Positions 9,796-19,474 of a DNA stretch of 64,000 nt are shown one piece after another. Location of the stretch: positions 233,336 through 297,335 of the forward strand of contig RDXX01000011.1 of assembly GCA_004292955.1 (NCBI GenBank), in the 5' to 3' direction. The notes beneath the pieces were generated by a model, which saw nothing but the letters and a program-made list of their open reading frames with translations, did no database searches and was not told where the DNA came from. A program made the translations under genes and the position numbers. This DNA is from Oscillatoriales cyanobacterium. GTDB lineage: Bacteria; Cyanobacteriota; Cyanobacteriia; Cyanobacteriales; Microcoleaceae. The first letter of the stretch is position 1. Every line of letters begins with the position of its first letter.

Positions 9796-10421
9796 TTAAT
9801 TTATTCCTTAAACTTCAAATTACCGGCTACCTTTATACAAAGGCAGTTCCGGGCGATCGCGCCACAACGTAAAACTTTGACTAAACCCGATCGTATAGCT
9901 TTAGCAAAATAATTTGCACCCAAAATTAACTATACATTAAAACATCAAAACTGAGAATTATGTCAAGACAAAATTATAGTTTTCTCAGCATCGGCACTCA
10001 CAGAAAAAAAATGCCCGCAGATGAGTCAAGACAGCTTTTTTTGCCAGTTTATCCGCGATCCCCCTTTGGAAATCCCCAAATTTCCTAAAACCGATCGCCC
10101 CAGCTTTTACCCACCGAACTCTAGTTTACAGGTATTTATGCTCACTTGACTGCCTGCTCGCCGCCCGCATCTACTCCTCTATATATTAAGATTATTAAAT
10201 AAATATTAAAATATTTGAAGTAACATAAAAAAATTTAATTTTTGTTATTAAACATTATGATGTTAGTTTATATTGTCAAGGTGGACAGCTTCCCCTATTC
10301 TATAAGGATAGGAAGCTTTACACTGCATTCCTAAATAATGTGGGCCTCCCCGTCCAAATTTTTAGATTTCTCAAAGATTTGTTACGGTAATTCCGCTAAT
10401 CCTCAACTTGGAGATTCAAAA
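9796..10421. promoter_or_regulatory. Divergent control region ndhF4 / ccmK2
   Basis: 626 bp without a gene. An AT-rich tract runs from 10190 to 10275, followed by a 7-bp-stem hairpin (AGCTTCC at 10288, GGAAGCT at 10311) in the ccmK2 leader. Both carbon-concentrating operons must be promoted from here. I could not recognise a convincing CcmR/CmpR operator or a consensus promoter. Confidence 0.5.
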
Positions 10422-10733
10422 ATGTCAATTGCCGTGGGAATGATTGAGACAAAAGGTTTTCCCGCTGTTGTGGAAGCTGCCGACGCTATGGTTAAAGCTG
10501 CTCGCGTTACCCTCGTGGGCTATGAAAAAATCGGCAGCGCTCGCGTCACCGTAATTGTGCGCGGCAACGTGTCGGAAGTCCAAGCCTCAGTTGCAGCAGG
10601 AGTGGAATCCGTCAAGCGGGTGAACGGCGGAGAAGTCGTCTCTACCCACATCATCGCTCGCCCCCACGAAAACCTAGAATACGTTCTACCAATTCGTTAT
10701 ACAGAAGCAGTAGAGCAGTTCCGAGGCTACTAA
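10422..10733 (+). CDS. ccmK2: Carboxysome shell hexamer protein CcmK2
   Basis: 103-residue single BMC-domain protein, the main facet-forming hexamer of the beta-carboxysome shell. The pore loop motif KIGS is intact ([15 protein letters not shown]). The ORF track begins 28 codons earlier, but homology starts at [15 protein letters not shown], preceded by TTGGAG eight bases before the ATG, so that start is used. It is first in the ccm operon and nearly identical to the next gene. K2 is named for its 103-residue length and first position. Confidence 0.95.
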   Translation: MSIAVGMIETKGFPAVVEAADAMVKAARVTLVGYEKIGSARVTVIVRGNVSEVQASVAAGVESVKRVNGGEVVSTHIIARPHENLEYVLPIRYTEAVEQFRGY

Positions 10734-10841
10734 GTTCTTAGCGCGCTAAAAATTCGTTTGACGAAACGTTTGACGAAAAGCAGCGCGATCGTCAAAAATT
10801 TACAGTTTAGTTCCCAAAATATTCAATCAGGAGTAAAACCA

Positions 10842-11183
10842 ATGGCAATTGCAGTTGGCATGATCGAAACCTTAGGCTTCCCCGCAGTTGTAGAAGCCGC
10901 TGACGCGATGGTCAAAGCAGCCCGCGTCACCTTGGTAGGATACGAAAAAATCGGTAGCGCTCGCGTTACTGTCATTGTAAGAGGAGATGTCTCGGAAGTG
11001 CAAGCTTCCGTAGCCGCCGGAGTAGAGTCAGTGAAGCGCGTTAACGGCGGACAAGTGATGTCCACCCACATTATCGCCCGCCCTCACGAAAACTTGGAAT
11101 ACGTGCTACCCATTCGCTACACCGAAGCTGTAGAACAGTTCCGCGAAGGCGTGAGCGGCATTCGTCCTCTCAACAGATCTTAA
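10842..11183 (+). CDS. ccmK1: Carboxysome shell hexamer protein CcmK1
   Basis: 113-residue BMC-domain paralogue of ccmK2 with a longer C-terminal tail ([13 protein letters not shown]), as is usual for CcmK1. The KIGS pore motif is intact. The start [15 protein letters not shown] follows CAGGAG at good spacing; the upstream extension in the ORF track has no homology. It lies 108 bp after ccmK2 in the same orientation, and high nucleotide similarity between the two indicates tandem duplication. Confidence 0.95.
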   Translation: MAIAVGMIETLGFPAVVEAADAMVKAARVTLVGYEKIGSARVTVIVRGDVSEVQASVAAGVESVKRVNGGQVMSTHIIARPHENLEYVLPIRYTEAVEQFREGVSGIRPLNRS

Positions 11184-11604
11184 TACAAGCCCGAGGCTGT
11201 TAGGGGCGTTTGGTAATTAAAAATTAAAAATTAAAAATTAAAAATCGCGATGTTTTTGATTTAATATTTTTAATTTTTAATTGAGGTAGTCATGGGATAT
11301 TGGTTATTAGTCAGTCGATTTTAGATTTTAGATTTTAGATTTTAGATTTTAAAATTGACTCCACAGATTAATCTGGGAGATTTAAGTTTAAATCTAAGAT
11401 TTTGGAATCGACAGTCAAAATCGTCTAGAGCTTGTATCCGTTTGTTTTACGGGTCATGAGTTATGAGTTATGAGTCATTAGTCATTAGTTAGTAGAAGAA
11501 ACTACTATTTTATGCAGAAATTAGACTAAAAAAAACTCATAAAAAAAAGACAAGTGACGGTGTAAAAATGACAATTACCAATTACCTATTACCTATTACC
11601 TAAA
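11184..11604. repeat. ccmK1-ccmL spacer: heptamer arrays and composite repeat
   Basis: 421 bp without a gene. It holds an AAAATTA array (11215-11244) and a TTTTAGA array (11318-11351). The latter opens a roughly 140-bp composite element containing CCACAGATTAATCTGGGAG and CTTGTATCCGTTTG, related to copies at 14820, 51957 and 56575. Short TTAGTCA and ATTACCT heptamer runs follow up to ccmL. Confidence 0.8.
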
Positions 11605-11910
11605 ATGCAAATGGCCAAAGTTCTCGGCACAGTTGTCAGTACCCAAAAAGAGCCGACGCTGAGAGGATCGAAATTTCTACTGCTGCAATTCATCGATGAA
11701 GAAGGTTCGCCAGTTCCCGGCTATGAAGTAGCCGCTGACTGTGTGGGCGCTGGTATAGATGAATGGGTTTTAGTCACCCGCGGCAGCGGGGCCCGGATCG
11801 CGCCAGGGAGCGAAAACCGTCCGATCGATGCTCTGGTAGTAGGCATTATAGATACTGTCAATGTAGAAAATCGCCTCATTTACAGTAAAAAAGACGACCC
11901 GTACCGCTAG
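11605..11910 (+). CDS. ccmL: Carboxysome vertex pentamer protein CcmL
   Basis: 101 residues, CcmL/EutN family, which forms the pentameric vertices that close the icosahedral shell. The N-terminus MQMAKVLGTVVSTQKEPTL and the body LLLQFIDEEGSPVPGYE are typical. No Shine-Dalgarno is visible; the preceding bases are an ATTACCT heptamer run, so the repeat appears to have replaced or displaced the leader. It lies between ccmK1 and ccmM. Confidence 0.95.
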   Translation: MQMAKVLGTVVSTQKEPTLRGSKFLLLQFIDEEGSPVPGYEVAADCVGAGIDEWVLVTRGSGARIAPGSENRPIDALVVGIIDTVNVENRLIYSKKDDPYR

Positions 11911-12058
11911 TTGACAGTTGACAGTTGACAGTTGACAGTTGACAGTTGGCAGTTGGCAGTTGGCAGTTGGCAGTTGGCAGTTGACAGTTGACAGTTGACA
12001 GTTGGCAGTTGACAGTTGACAGTTGGCAGTTGACAGTTGACAGTTGACAGTTGACAGT
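11911..12058. repeat. Long heptamer array TTGACAG / TTGGCAG
   Basis: About 21 tandem 7-bp units beginning immediately after the ccmL stop codon, with blocks of the variant TTGGCAG interspersed. The array reads through as spurious minus-strand ORFs of TVNCQLS repeats. It separates ccmL from ccmM. Confidence 0.95.
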
Positions 12059-12114
12059 GAACAACTAACAACTAACAACTAAAAAAAATTTTCAGTTTTA
12101 GGAGAACTTAATTT

Positions 12115-13743
12115 ATGGCAGTCCGCAACGTTGCGGCTCCCCCGACGCCTTGGTCGAAAAACTTGGCTGAGCCCAAAATTCATGACACCGCCTACGTACA
12201 TTCCTTTTCTAACATTATTGGGGATGTGCATATCGGTTCTAATGTGATGATTGCCCCCGGGACATCTATCCGCGCCGATGAAGGCACTCCTTTTTATATC
12301 GGAGGAGGAAGCAACATTCAAGACGGAGTAGTGATTCACGGTTTAGAACAAGGCCGAGTCACAGGAGACGACGACAAATCCTATTCTGTGTGGGTGGGGA
12401 AAAATACTTCCCTCACCCACATGAGTTTAATTCACGGCCCGGCATACGTGGGCGACGAGTGCTTTATCGGCTTTCGCTCTACGGTGTTCAATGCCAGAGT
12501 GGGCAACGGCTGCATTGTCATGATGCACGTATTAATTCAAGATGTGGAGATTCCTCCCGGTAAGTACATACCTTCGGGAGCCATCATCACTAATCAGCAG
12601 CAAGCCGATCGCCTGCCTGACGTTCAAGATTCAGATGTTAAATTTGCGACCCACGTCATCGGCATCAATGACGCTCTGAGAACGGGTTATCGCTGCGCTG
12701 ACAACATCGCTTGTCTAGCACCAATTCGCAACGAGCAAGCTAAAAACTCAAATATCACTCAAATGAATTATTCTACCTATGCCGGCACCCAATTGAGTTC
12801 CTCTCTAGCCGATAGCATCCGCAATTTGCTAGCCCAAGGATACAGCGTGGGAGCGGAATATGCCGACGCCCGTCGGTTCCGTACCGGTTCTTGGCGCACT
12901 TGCGGCCCAATTTCCTCAACTCGCGACTCTGAAGTAATCGCAGCTTTGTCGGCTTGTATGGCCGATCACCAAGGAGAATACGTCCGCTTGATCGGGATTG
13001 ACACCAAAGCCAAGCGTCGCGTACTCGAAGAAATCGTCCAAAGACCGGGAGAAAACGGCTCTAACGGTAACGGCGCCACAACTCACAAATCTAACGGTAA
13101 AGTTGCACAAACTGCCTATCAAAATGGCGGTTCCGCATCCAGCAAATTGAGCGCGGAAACAGTGGCTCAAGTTCGCGGCTTGCTAGCTCAAGGCTTCAAG
13201 GTTGGCACAGAACACGCCGACGCGCGCCGCTTCCGCACCAGTTCTTGGCAAAGCGGGGCTTCGCTGCAAGTCAGAAACGAATCTGAGGCGATCGCCGCTT
13301 TAGAATCTGTGATGAACCAATATCCGGGCGAATACGTGCGCTTGATCGGGATTGACCCGAAAGCTAAGCGCCGCGTAGTTGAAGAACTGATTCAGCGTCC
13401 CGATGGCCCTGTGGCTCAATCGGCTAAACCGGGTGCAACATCAGCATTCAAAGCCACGACGACTGGTTCGGCTGGAAGTGGAAAGTTGACCGGCAAGACG
13501 ATCGACCAAATCCGCAACCTGCTTTCCCAAGGCTACAAAATTGGCACGGAACACGCCGACGCGCGCCGTTTCCGCACAGGTTCTTGGAGCAGTTGCGCGC
13601 CGATCGCCACCAACCGCGAATCCGAAGTAATTTCGGCTCTCGAAAGCTGTATGACAGAACACAGTGGCGATTACGTCCGCTTGCTCGGTATCGACTCCAA
13701 GGCCAAGCGCCGGGTACTCGAAGAAATTATCCAACGACCATAA
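12115..13743 (+). CDS. ccmM: Carboxysome scaffold CcmM (gamma-CA domain + 3 SSUL)
   Basis: 542 residues. Residues 1-208 form a gamma-carbonic-anhydrase left-handed beta-helix with His75, His102 and His107 at the zinc-ligand positions and Cys194/Cys200 at the activating disulfide known from thermophilic CcmM, so the domain may be an active CA. Three Rubisco small-subunit-like repeats follow (about 228-309, 344-428, 457-541), each with HADARRFRT or [13 protein letters not shown]1 (Cys263/281) and SSUL3 (Cys494/512) have an 18-residue Cys pair; SSUL2 has none. It nucleates Rubisco in the nascent carboxysome. Met217 is a candidate internal start for the short form, but no clear ribosome-binding site precedes it. 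RBS at the main start: TTAGGAG. Confidence 0.97.
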   Translation: MAVRNVAAPPTPWSKNLAEPKIHDTAYVHSFSNIIGDVHIGSNVMIAPGTSIRADEGTPFYIGGGSNIQDGVVIHGLEQGRVTGDDDKSYSVWVGKNTSLTHMSLIHGPAYVGDECFIGFRSTVFNARVGNGCIVMMHVLIQDVEIPPGKYIPSGAIITNQQQADRLPDVQDSDVKFATHVIGINDALRTGYRCADNIACLAPIRNEQAKNSNITQMNYSTYAGTQLSSSLADSIRNLLAQGYSVGAEYADARRFRTGSWRTCGPISSTRDSEVIAALSACMADHQGEYVRLIGIDTKAKRRVLEEIVQRPGENGSNGNGATTHKSNGKVAQTAYQNGGSASSKLSAETVAQVRGLLAQGFKVGTEHADARRFRTSSWQSGASLQVRNESEAIAALESVMNQYPGEYVRLIGIDPKAKRRVVEELIQRPDGPVAQSAKPGATSAFKATTTGSAGSGKLTGKTIDQIRNLLSQGYKIGTEHADARRFRTGSWSSCAPIATNRESEVISALESCMTEHSGDYVRLLGIDSKAKRRVLEEIIQRP

Positions 13744-13806
13744 TTTGTCAGGTAATTAGCTGCTTTCTCCCGTTAAGTGCTCGCGTTGGGCTAGCGGGAG
13801 AATCAG

Positions 13807-13900
13807 TTGACAGTTGACAGTTGACAGTTGACAGTTGACAGTTGACAGTTGACAGTTGACAGTTGACAGTTGACAGTTGACAGTTGACAGTTGACAGTTG
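13807..13900. repeat. Heptamer array TTGACAG (ccmM-ccmN spacer)
   Basis: About 13 near-perfect TTGACAG units in the 371-bp ccmM-ccmN spacer. The remaining spacer is AT-rich with no recognisable gene. Confidence 0.95.
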
Positions 13901-14114
13901 AGATTGGAGTAATGAATCGTCTGATTTTAATTTCTCCTTAAAAGGCTTCCGGCTTTCAAGCAATTATTTCGGGTAATTTGTAAGTCCAAATCGAGCTTTT
14001 CATTATTAGTAAATAATCGTTTATTAGATTGATAGAGTTAAAGAAATCATTCTAAAAAGCGATAAATTAAAGTCGTTTTATCTAAAATCATAGCTCATTT
14101 CAAGGTGAAGTTGA

Positions 14115-14810
14115 ATGTATTTATCGCCACTGCAATTAAGTAGCAACTCTCAGATTTTCCTGAGTGGCGATGTAGTTGTGAATGAAGGTGTGGCGATCGC
14201 CCCAGGAGTCATCCTGCAAGCAGATCCGGGTAGCCGGATCTCGATCGCCCCCGGTGCCTGTATCGGTATGGGAGTCATCCTTCACGCCCGCGAAGGTACT
14301 CTCGAAATCCAGGCGGGCGCAATGCTGGGTGCAGGAGTGTTGGTGGTAGGTGCGGGGAAGATTGGCGCAAATGCCTGTATTGGCGCGGGAACAACGCTGA
14401 TTAATCCTGCGATCGACCAAATGCAAATTTTGCCCGCAGGTTCTCTGATTGGAGATACCAGTCGCCGAGTCGCAGCAGAACCAACCGCAGAAACCGCAGA
14501 AACCGCAGAAGCCCAAACCGCTGCACCGGAAACCCCCACAGGCACTACGCCACCAGTTGAACCAACCGTCGATCGCCCGATCGACGACCCGCCCGAACCC
14601 GCCCAAACACAGCCTCAAACACCGCCAGAGACAGCCCCAGATCCATCACCAGAAACCGCCGCCAATCCGCCTCCCCAACCAGGAGAAGTCCCAACTATTC
14701 TGTACGGTCAAGCTCACATCAATCAGTTGCTGGGGACGCTGTTTCCGCACCGACAAGCTTTTAATCGATCGCAGGACAACGGTCAAACTCTCTCGGGCGG
14801 TACCGGATAG
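14115..14810 (+). CDS. ccmN: Carboxysome assembly protein CcmN
   Basis: 231 residues. An N-terminal left-handed beta-helix (about 1-115; repeats such as APGVILQADPGSRISIAPGA) binds the CcmM beta-helix. A Pro/Glu/Thr-rich linker follows (about 116-190). The C-terminal amphipathic encapsulation peptide, containing LYGQAHINQLLGTLFPHRQ, recruits the CcmK2 shell. This bridges cargo core and shell. The linker contains a short direct repeat (AETAETAE). Confidence 0.95.
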   Translation: MYLSPLQLSSNSQIFLSGDVVVNEGVAIAPGVILQADPGSRISIAPGACIGMGVILHAREGTLEIQAGAMLGAGVLVVGAGKIGANACIGAGTTLINPAIDQMQILPAGSLIGDTSRRVAAEPTAETAETAEAQTAAPETPTGTTPPVEPTVDRPIDDPPEPAQTQPQTPPETAPDPSPETAANPPPQPGEVPTILYGQAHINQLLGTLFPHRQAFNRSQDNGQTLSGGTG

Positions 14811-14817
14811 AGGTCAT

Positions 14818-14947
14818 TGGATTTGAGATTTTCCATTTTTCGATTTGAGATTTATTCCACAGATGAATCTGAGACGTTAAAATATTGTCTAAATTTTCGA
14901 TCTCGACCCTCATGAGTGTCTGGTGCTGGTATCCATTTTGGGGCATG
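14818..14947. repeat. Composite dispersed repeat, copy 2 (ccmN-ccmO spacer)
   Basis: Within the 340-bp ccmN-ccmO spacer. A GATTTGAG tract is followed by TTCCACAGATGAATCTGAGA, a TCTAAATTTTCGATCTCGAC segment, GAGTGTC and TATCCATTTTGGG, in the same order as at 11318 and, reversed, at 56575. No gene is seen in the spacer. Confidence 0.65.
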
Positions 14948-15150
14948 GTAATTTCTACAAAAGGCAGTTATGCTTAAGGAAGAATCAAAAAAATATAAAT
15001 AGGTAATCTCATATTATTTGTAGCTCAGCAATTTTTAAGGTCTTGCAGCATAAATATGTATCTTGCAGCTCGTGCAGTTTGTCTTCTCATCTGAGACACT
15101 AAAACTATCAACAAATTTTTATTTTTGGAAGTTTCTAAGGGTAATCGAAG

Positions 15151-15927
15151 ATGGACGGACAAATAGATCGTAACAGCAGTGACTCCGGGCGATCGCAGCG
15201 CCAGGAATATTTCAAAGACACCGCTTTGGGCTTGGTATCTACCAAGAGTTTTCCGGCAATTGTCGGGACTGCTGACATGATGCTGAAGTCCGCAGGGGTC
15301 ATTTTAGTAGGATACGAGAAAATTGGTTCCGGTCACTGTACGGCGATCGTCCGCGGGCGCATTTCCGACGTGCGTTTGGCTGTGGAAGCAGGAGCTCAGA
15401 CAGCCGAACAATTCGGACAGTTTGTTTCTAAGCTGGTGATTGCTAGGCCTTTGGCTAATTTGGAAGTGGTTTTGCCGATCGGCTTTCGCCTAACTCAACT
15501 GTCGGAAAGCGGTAGTTATTCTCGACTGAGCAATCAGGCGATCGGTTTGCTCGAAACGCGGGGATTTCCCGCAATGGTCGGCGCTTGCGATGCTATGCTC
15601 AAATCCGCCGACGTACACTTAGCCGCCTACGAGAAAATTGGCGCCGGTTTGTGCACGGCAATTATTCGCGGTGCAGTCGCAGATGTCGCAGTCGCCGTAG
15701 AAGCCGGGATGTACGAAGCTGAGCGCATTGGCGAGTTGAACGCCGTGATGGTAATTCCCAGGCCTTTGGAAGATTTGGAACAAACTTTGCCGCTGGCGAG
15801 TTGCTGGATAGAACAGCGCACACCTGTGAGGGTGCCTATCTCTGTTCAGGAAAAGGAAAAAGAATTGGTCGAACTTCCCGATTTGGAGAAATTGAGAGTT
15901 TATGTGGAAGAGGAAATCAATCGCTAA
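15151..15927 (+). CDS. ccmO: Carboxysome shell protein CcmO (tandem BMC)
   Basis: 258 residues with two BMC domains in tandem (about 25-115 and 127-218), each with a KSFPAIVG/RGFPAMVG helix and a YEKIGSG/YEKIGAG pore loop. It is a pseudohexameric trimer of the beta-carboxysome shell and is needed for shell closure. In this genome it is linked to ccmN, whereas in many cyanobacteria it lies elsewhere. The 340-bp gap may give it its own promoter. Confidence 0.95.
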   Translation: MDGQIDRNSSDSGRSQRQEYFKDTALGLVSTKSFPAIVGTADMMLKSAGVILVGYEKIGSGHCTAIVRGRISDVRLAVEAGAQTAEQFGQFVSKLVIARPLANLEVVLPIGFRLTQLSESGSYSRLSNQAIGLLETRGFPAMVGACDAMLKSADVHLAAYEKIGAGLCTAIIRGAVADVAVAVEAGMYEAERIGELNAVMVIPRPLEDLEQTLPLASCWIEQRTPVRVPISVQEKEKELVELPDLEKLRVYVEEEINR

Positions 15928-16394
15928 TTGGTAATGGGTAATCGGGAATTGGTAATTACCCAACAAAAGTTTGTAGAGACTAGGTGCGGAAAATACTGAG
16001 ACCAATTTGAGAATCGAGATATAAATCTTACCAGAACAGAGTACGTGTAGTGATTTGTAGCCTCGCAGCCGCGAGAGCAAAATTTGGTGATTAGCCGATC
16101 GCCTCGGCATCTAGAGACAGATAACGCCAACGAAAACTCGATTTTTGCTCAAAAGTCGATCGGGTAAAAAATCGAACTCACGAAGTAAATGCAGCCGAGC
16201 TACAGGCTCTTTTAACAGGATTTAACTGCTGTTAAGATAAACCTAAAATCCTGTTTCGGGTAGATTTCCTGGAATCAGTTAAGAGTTAATCGGGGTGCTG
16301 TGTGGATGCTCTTTCAACAGATTAACCTCTGTCGAACTCAACACTGAGTGCAAAGGAATCAATCCAGAATCCAGCAAGGAATGAAAGTTGACCT
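15928..16394. other. ccmO-TPR spacer, no gene seen
   Basis: 467 bp. It has a short GGTAAT-type run just after ccmO and otherwise unique sequence. Minus-strand ORFs here are shadows of ccmO and spacer. No tRNA or terminator hairpin could be identified. Confidence 0.5.
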
Positions 16395-17450
16395 ATGAAC
16401 ATCAAAGAATCGAACCTCAACCATTTTTATAAGCGCGGGTTGCACAGCGCCAAGCAAGGCAACTACGAAGCGGCACTTGAGGACTTCGATCAGATACTGC
16501 AAGTCAATCCCGCCGATGCCAAAGCTTACAACAATCGCGGCTTGGTTTACTATTATATGAAAGACTACCAAAAGGCGATCGCAGACCTCAGCCAAGCACT
16601 AGATATCAATCCTAATTTGTTCGAGGCATACTTGAATCGAGGCAATGCTTGGCGCCATCTCGGAGAAAACGAAAAAGCCATTGACGATCTCAACTGTGCT
16701 TTAGTAAATAAGCCTGACAGCCACGCTATCTACAACAACAGGGGACTCGTACTTGCTAATTTAGGACATTACGAAGAAGCAATAGAAGACTACGATCGAG
16801 CTCTCTCGATCAATTCGCAAAATTATAAAACCTATTACAACCGAGGCCGCGCTTACTACCTTTTGGGAGAAAAACAAGCAGCAACGGAGAACTTTAACGA
16901 AACGCTACGGTTGAATCCAAGATATATCAAAGCTTACATAAATCGCGGACTCTGTTATCACCAATTAGGAGACAACACCCAGGCGATCGCCGATTATAAC
17001 ACAGCACTCGGCATCGACCACAACAATGTTTATGCCTATTATAACAGAGGATGCGTTCGCTATAAATTAAAACAAATGGAGCTGGCGATTGAAGACTTTA
17101 ACAAAGCAGTGGAACTCGAACCCAACTACGTTAAAGCTTATCTCAACCGGGGTTTAGCGCTGTACAAATTGGGAGATATTGCAACAGCAAATAGGGATTT
17201 TTACCACGTAATGTGTATTAATGCTGAAGCTTATTTGTACTATCAAGCCCAGCGCTGCACGCCTGATATTAATTCCTATTTCAAAGAAGCCCCACAGATG
17301 GAACTTAATAATGCTGTAGAATACTACAACACCACATTAAATACGATCTCAAGTTCCTTAAGTTCGGCAGCATTAAATGCGATTTGGAATCAAGAGGATT
17401 TGGAGAACAGAGACTCGATAATCTGTGAAGGTGAATTTCTCAATGAGTGA
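16395..17450 (+). CDS. Tetratricopeptide-repeat protein
   Basis: 351 residues with about eight consecutive TPR units of 34 residues (for example AYNNRGLVYYYMKDYQKAIA, AYLNRGNAWRHLGENEKAID), then a less regular C-terminus of about 75 residues. TPR solenoids bind partner proteins; no catalytic domain or signal peptide is visible, so the product is probably a cytoplasmic adaptor. Proximity to the ccm genes is suggestive only; a 467-bp spacer separates them. Confidence 0.85.
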   Translation: MNIKESNLNHFYKRGLHSAKQGNYEAALEDFDQILQVNPADAKAYNNRGLVYYYMKDYQKAIADLSQALDINPNLFEAYLNRGNAWRHLGENEKAIDDLNCALVNKPDSHAIYNNRGLVLANLGHYEEAIEDYDRALSINSQNYKTYYNRGRAYYLLGEKQAATENFNETLRLNPRYIKAYINRGLCYHQLGDNTQAIADYNTALGIDHNNVYAYYNRGCVRYKLKQMELAIEDFNKAVELEPNYVKAYLNRGLALYKLGDIATANRDFYHVMCINAEAYLYYQAQRCTPDINSYFKEAPQMELNNAVEYYNTTLNTISSSLSSAALNAIWNQEDLENRDSIICEGEFLNE

Positions 17451-17456
17451 ATTAGT

Positions 17457-17507
17457 CAGTTGACAGTTGACAGTTGACAGTTGACAGTTGACAGTTGACA
17501 GTTGACA
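17457..17507. repeat. Heptamer array TTGACAG after the TPR gene
   Basis: Seven units starting 7 bp after the stop codon. Confidence 0.95.
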
Positions 17508-17509
17508 GT

Positions 17510-17608
17510 AGTCATAGTGCTGTCCCCGCGATCGAATAGCAGTCATTAGTCATTAGTCATTAGTCATAGTGCTGTCCCCGCGATCGAATAGCAGTCATTA
17601 GTCATTAG
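17510..17608. repeat. 46-bp direct duplication with TTAGTCA runs
   Basis: AGTCATAGTGCTGTCCCC-GCGATCGAATAGC-AGTCATTAGTCATT occurs at 17510 and again at 17563, separated by TTAGTCA units. The core AGTGCTGTCCCC also begins the internal hairpin of the element at 7713. Confidence 0.85.
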
Positions 17609-17760
17609 TTATTAAATAGGTTGTCGAAAAAATAAAAAATTCTCAGAAACCTGGTTTCTTCATAGATTTCTCATTACTAAACACAAAATTTTGTAGAAAC
17701 CGGGTTTCTCGCCTTTTGCTACAGCCCCGAGAGGTTTTTAACGCGGATTGGCTATTTGTT

Positions 17761-17807
17761 AAAAATTAAAGTCCTGACTGCAAAAAACAGTCAGGACTTT
17801 AATTTTT
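17761..17807. terminator. Strong bidirectional terminator (TPR gene / hemL)
   Basis: A perfect stem of about 20 bp (arm containing AAAGTCCTGACTG at 17761-17780, complement 17788-17807) with a CAAAAAA loop and A/T tracts at both ends. It therefore ends in a U-run on either strand. It lies between the convergent TPR gene and hemL. Confidence 0.93.
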
Positions 17808-17849
17808 TATCTCTGAGTTTTAAGAACTTGCATTCCTGACTGCAAAGCC

Positions 17850-19148
17850 TTAAATACTAGCCATCACTTCGCGGGCGGCTGCTAAAGTTCGATCGACATC
17901 TTCGTCAGTATGGGCCAAAGAAGTAAATCCAGCTTCAAACTGCGAAGGAGCGAGATAAATTCCGTGCTCCAACATTCCCCGGTGAAAGCGGCCGAACTTT
18001 GCTACATCAGACTTTTTCGCATCATCGTAATTGTGAACCGGGCCCGCCGCAAAAAACAAGCCAAACATCCCGCTAATTTGTCCGCCGCAAACAGCGTGTC
18101 CCGCTTCCTTACCAATTTTCAGCAATCCCTCGGACAGTTTTTTCGTAATCCTGTCCAACTGTTCGTAAGTGCCGGGTTTTTGCAGCAATTCCAAAGTTTT
18201 AATCCCAGCAGTCATCGCCAAAGGATTTCCCGAAAGCGTACCAGCTTGATACATCGGGCCTGCGGGAGCCACCATCCCCATAATATCGCGCCGTCCGCCG
18301 TAAGCTCCCACGGGCAAGCCGCCGCCGATAACCTTACCCAAAGTTGTCAAATCTGGGGTGACACCGAATTTTTCCTGAGCTCCGCCGTAGGCGATGCGGA
18401 AACCAGTCATTACTTCATCAAACACCAACAAAGCACCGTTATCTTTGGTAATTTCCCGCAAACCTTCGAGAAAACCTGCATCCGGTACAATAAAACCGGC
18501 ATTTCCTACAACAGGTTCTAGCATCACGCCTGCGATTTCGCCCGGATGTTCGGCAAATAAAGCTTTGACTGCTTCCAAATCATTGTAAGGAGCGTTGAGG
18601 GTGTTGGCGGTAACGGATTTCGGCACGCCGGGAGAGTCTGGAAGGCCGAGAGTTGCCACGCCGGAACCTGCTTTTACCAGGAACATATCGGCGTGTCCGT
18701 GATAGCAGCCTTCAAATTTAATCAGTTTGTCGCGCCCGGTGAAGGCTCGCATCAGCCGCAAAACGGCCATACAAGCTTCGGTACCGGAATTGACAAATCG
18801 TACCATTTCAATGCTGGGAACGGCATCGATGACCATTTCGGCGAGGACGTTTTCCAAGAGGGAGGGTGCGCCGAAACTCGTACCTTTTTCTAAGGATTCG
18901 TGGAGGGCTTTGATGACTTCGGGGTGGGCGTGGCCGCAGATGGCGGGGCCCCAAGTACCTACGTAGTCAATGTATTGGTTGCTGTCAACATCCCAAATGT
19001 AGGCTCCGTTTACCCTGTCAAAGACGATGGGCTGTCCGCCTACGGATTTGAAGGCGCGGACGGGGGAACTAACGCCACCGGGCATCAATTTCTGGGCGGC
19101 GGCGAATATTTCTTCTGATTTGGTGGTTTTCAAGGTTGTAGAAACCAA
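17850..19148 (-). CDS. hemL: Glutamate-1-semialdehyde 2,1-aminomutase
   Basis: 432 residues, class III PLP aminotransferase fold. Visible are the N-terminal [11 protein letters not shown], the PLP-binding [11 protein letters not shown] and the Schiff-base Lys in [18 protein letters not shown]. It converts glutamate-1-semialdehyde to 5-aminolevulinate, the committed tetrapyrrole precursor for chlorophyll, haem and phycobilins. It is monocistronic and transcribed toward the terminator at 17761. RBS GGAGAAAA precedes the ATG. Confidence 0.97.
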   Translation of the reverse strand: MVSTTLKTTKSEEIFAAAQKLMPGGVSSPVRAFKSVGGQPIVFDRVNGAYIWDVDSNQYIDYVGTWGPAICGHAHPEVIKALHESLEKGTSFGAPSLLENVLAEMVIDAVPSIEMVRFVNSGTEACMAVLRLMRAFTGRDKLIKFEGCYHGHADMFLVKAGSGVATLGLPDSPGVPKSVTANTLNAPYNDLEAVKALFAEHPGEIAGVMLEPVVGNAGFIVPDAGFLEGLREITKDNGALLVFDEVMTGFRIAYGGAQEKFGVTPDLTTLGKVIGGGLPVGAYGGRRDIMGMVAPAGPMYQAGTLSGNPLAMTAGIKTLELLQKPGTYEQLDRITKKLSEGLLKIGKEAGHAVCGGQISGMFGLFFAAGPVHNYDDAKKSDVAKFGRFHRGMLEHGIYLAPSQFEAGFTSLAHTDEDVDRTLAAAREVMASI

Positions 19149-19474
19149 TGTTTTCTCCTTAGTGAAGGTCTGTTGTTGGTAGGATACTTAATATAGCGAC
19201 TTCTGGTTAAAGGCTAAGCCGATTCAAGGAAACTATAGTAGTAGATTTTAGGATACAAACCAATCAGTAGCAATACTAGCTCGGGTTTTTTAGGATTTGT
19301 CGCACTAGCACTCCTAGGTCTCAATTGTAATAATTTGTAAAATAGTTCTTGACAATTGGCCAATCACTTGCCTAATCTCCTCTCTTCTCTCTGTGTCCTC
19401 TGCGCTCTCTGCGGTTAATAAAAAAAATATCCGACACGAAAGCGTTAATTTATATGAAAAGCTGCAATAAAATT
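19149..19474. promoter_or_regulatory. Divergent spacer hemL / hisIE
   Basis: 326 bp separating divergent starts, so it must contain both promoters. It includes AT-rich segments near 19190-19260 and a CTCTGTG/CTCTGCG run near 19390. No operator was recognised. Confidence 0.4.

Noticed and set aside
11911-12058. Possible CRISPR array
   Set aside because: The repeat unit is 7 bp with no unique spacers and no cas genes nearby.
11770-12078. Minus-strand ORFs with TVNCQLS repeats (also 11876..12064, 13748..13963, 61895..62092)
   Set aside because: They are translations of TTGACAG heptamer arrays; a 7-bp unit read in frame gives a 21-bp, 7-residue repeat without any other coding evidence.
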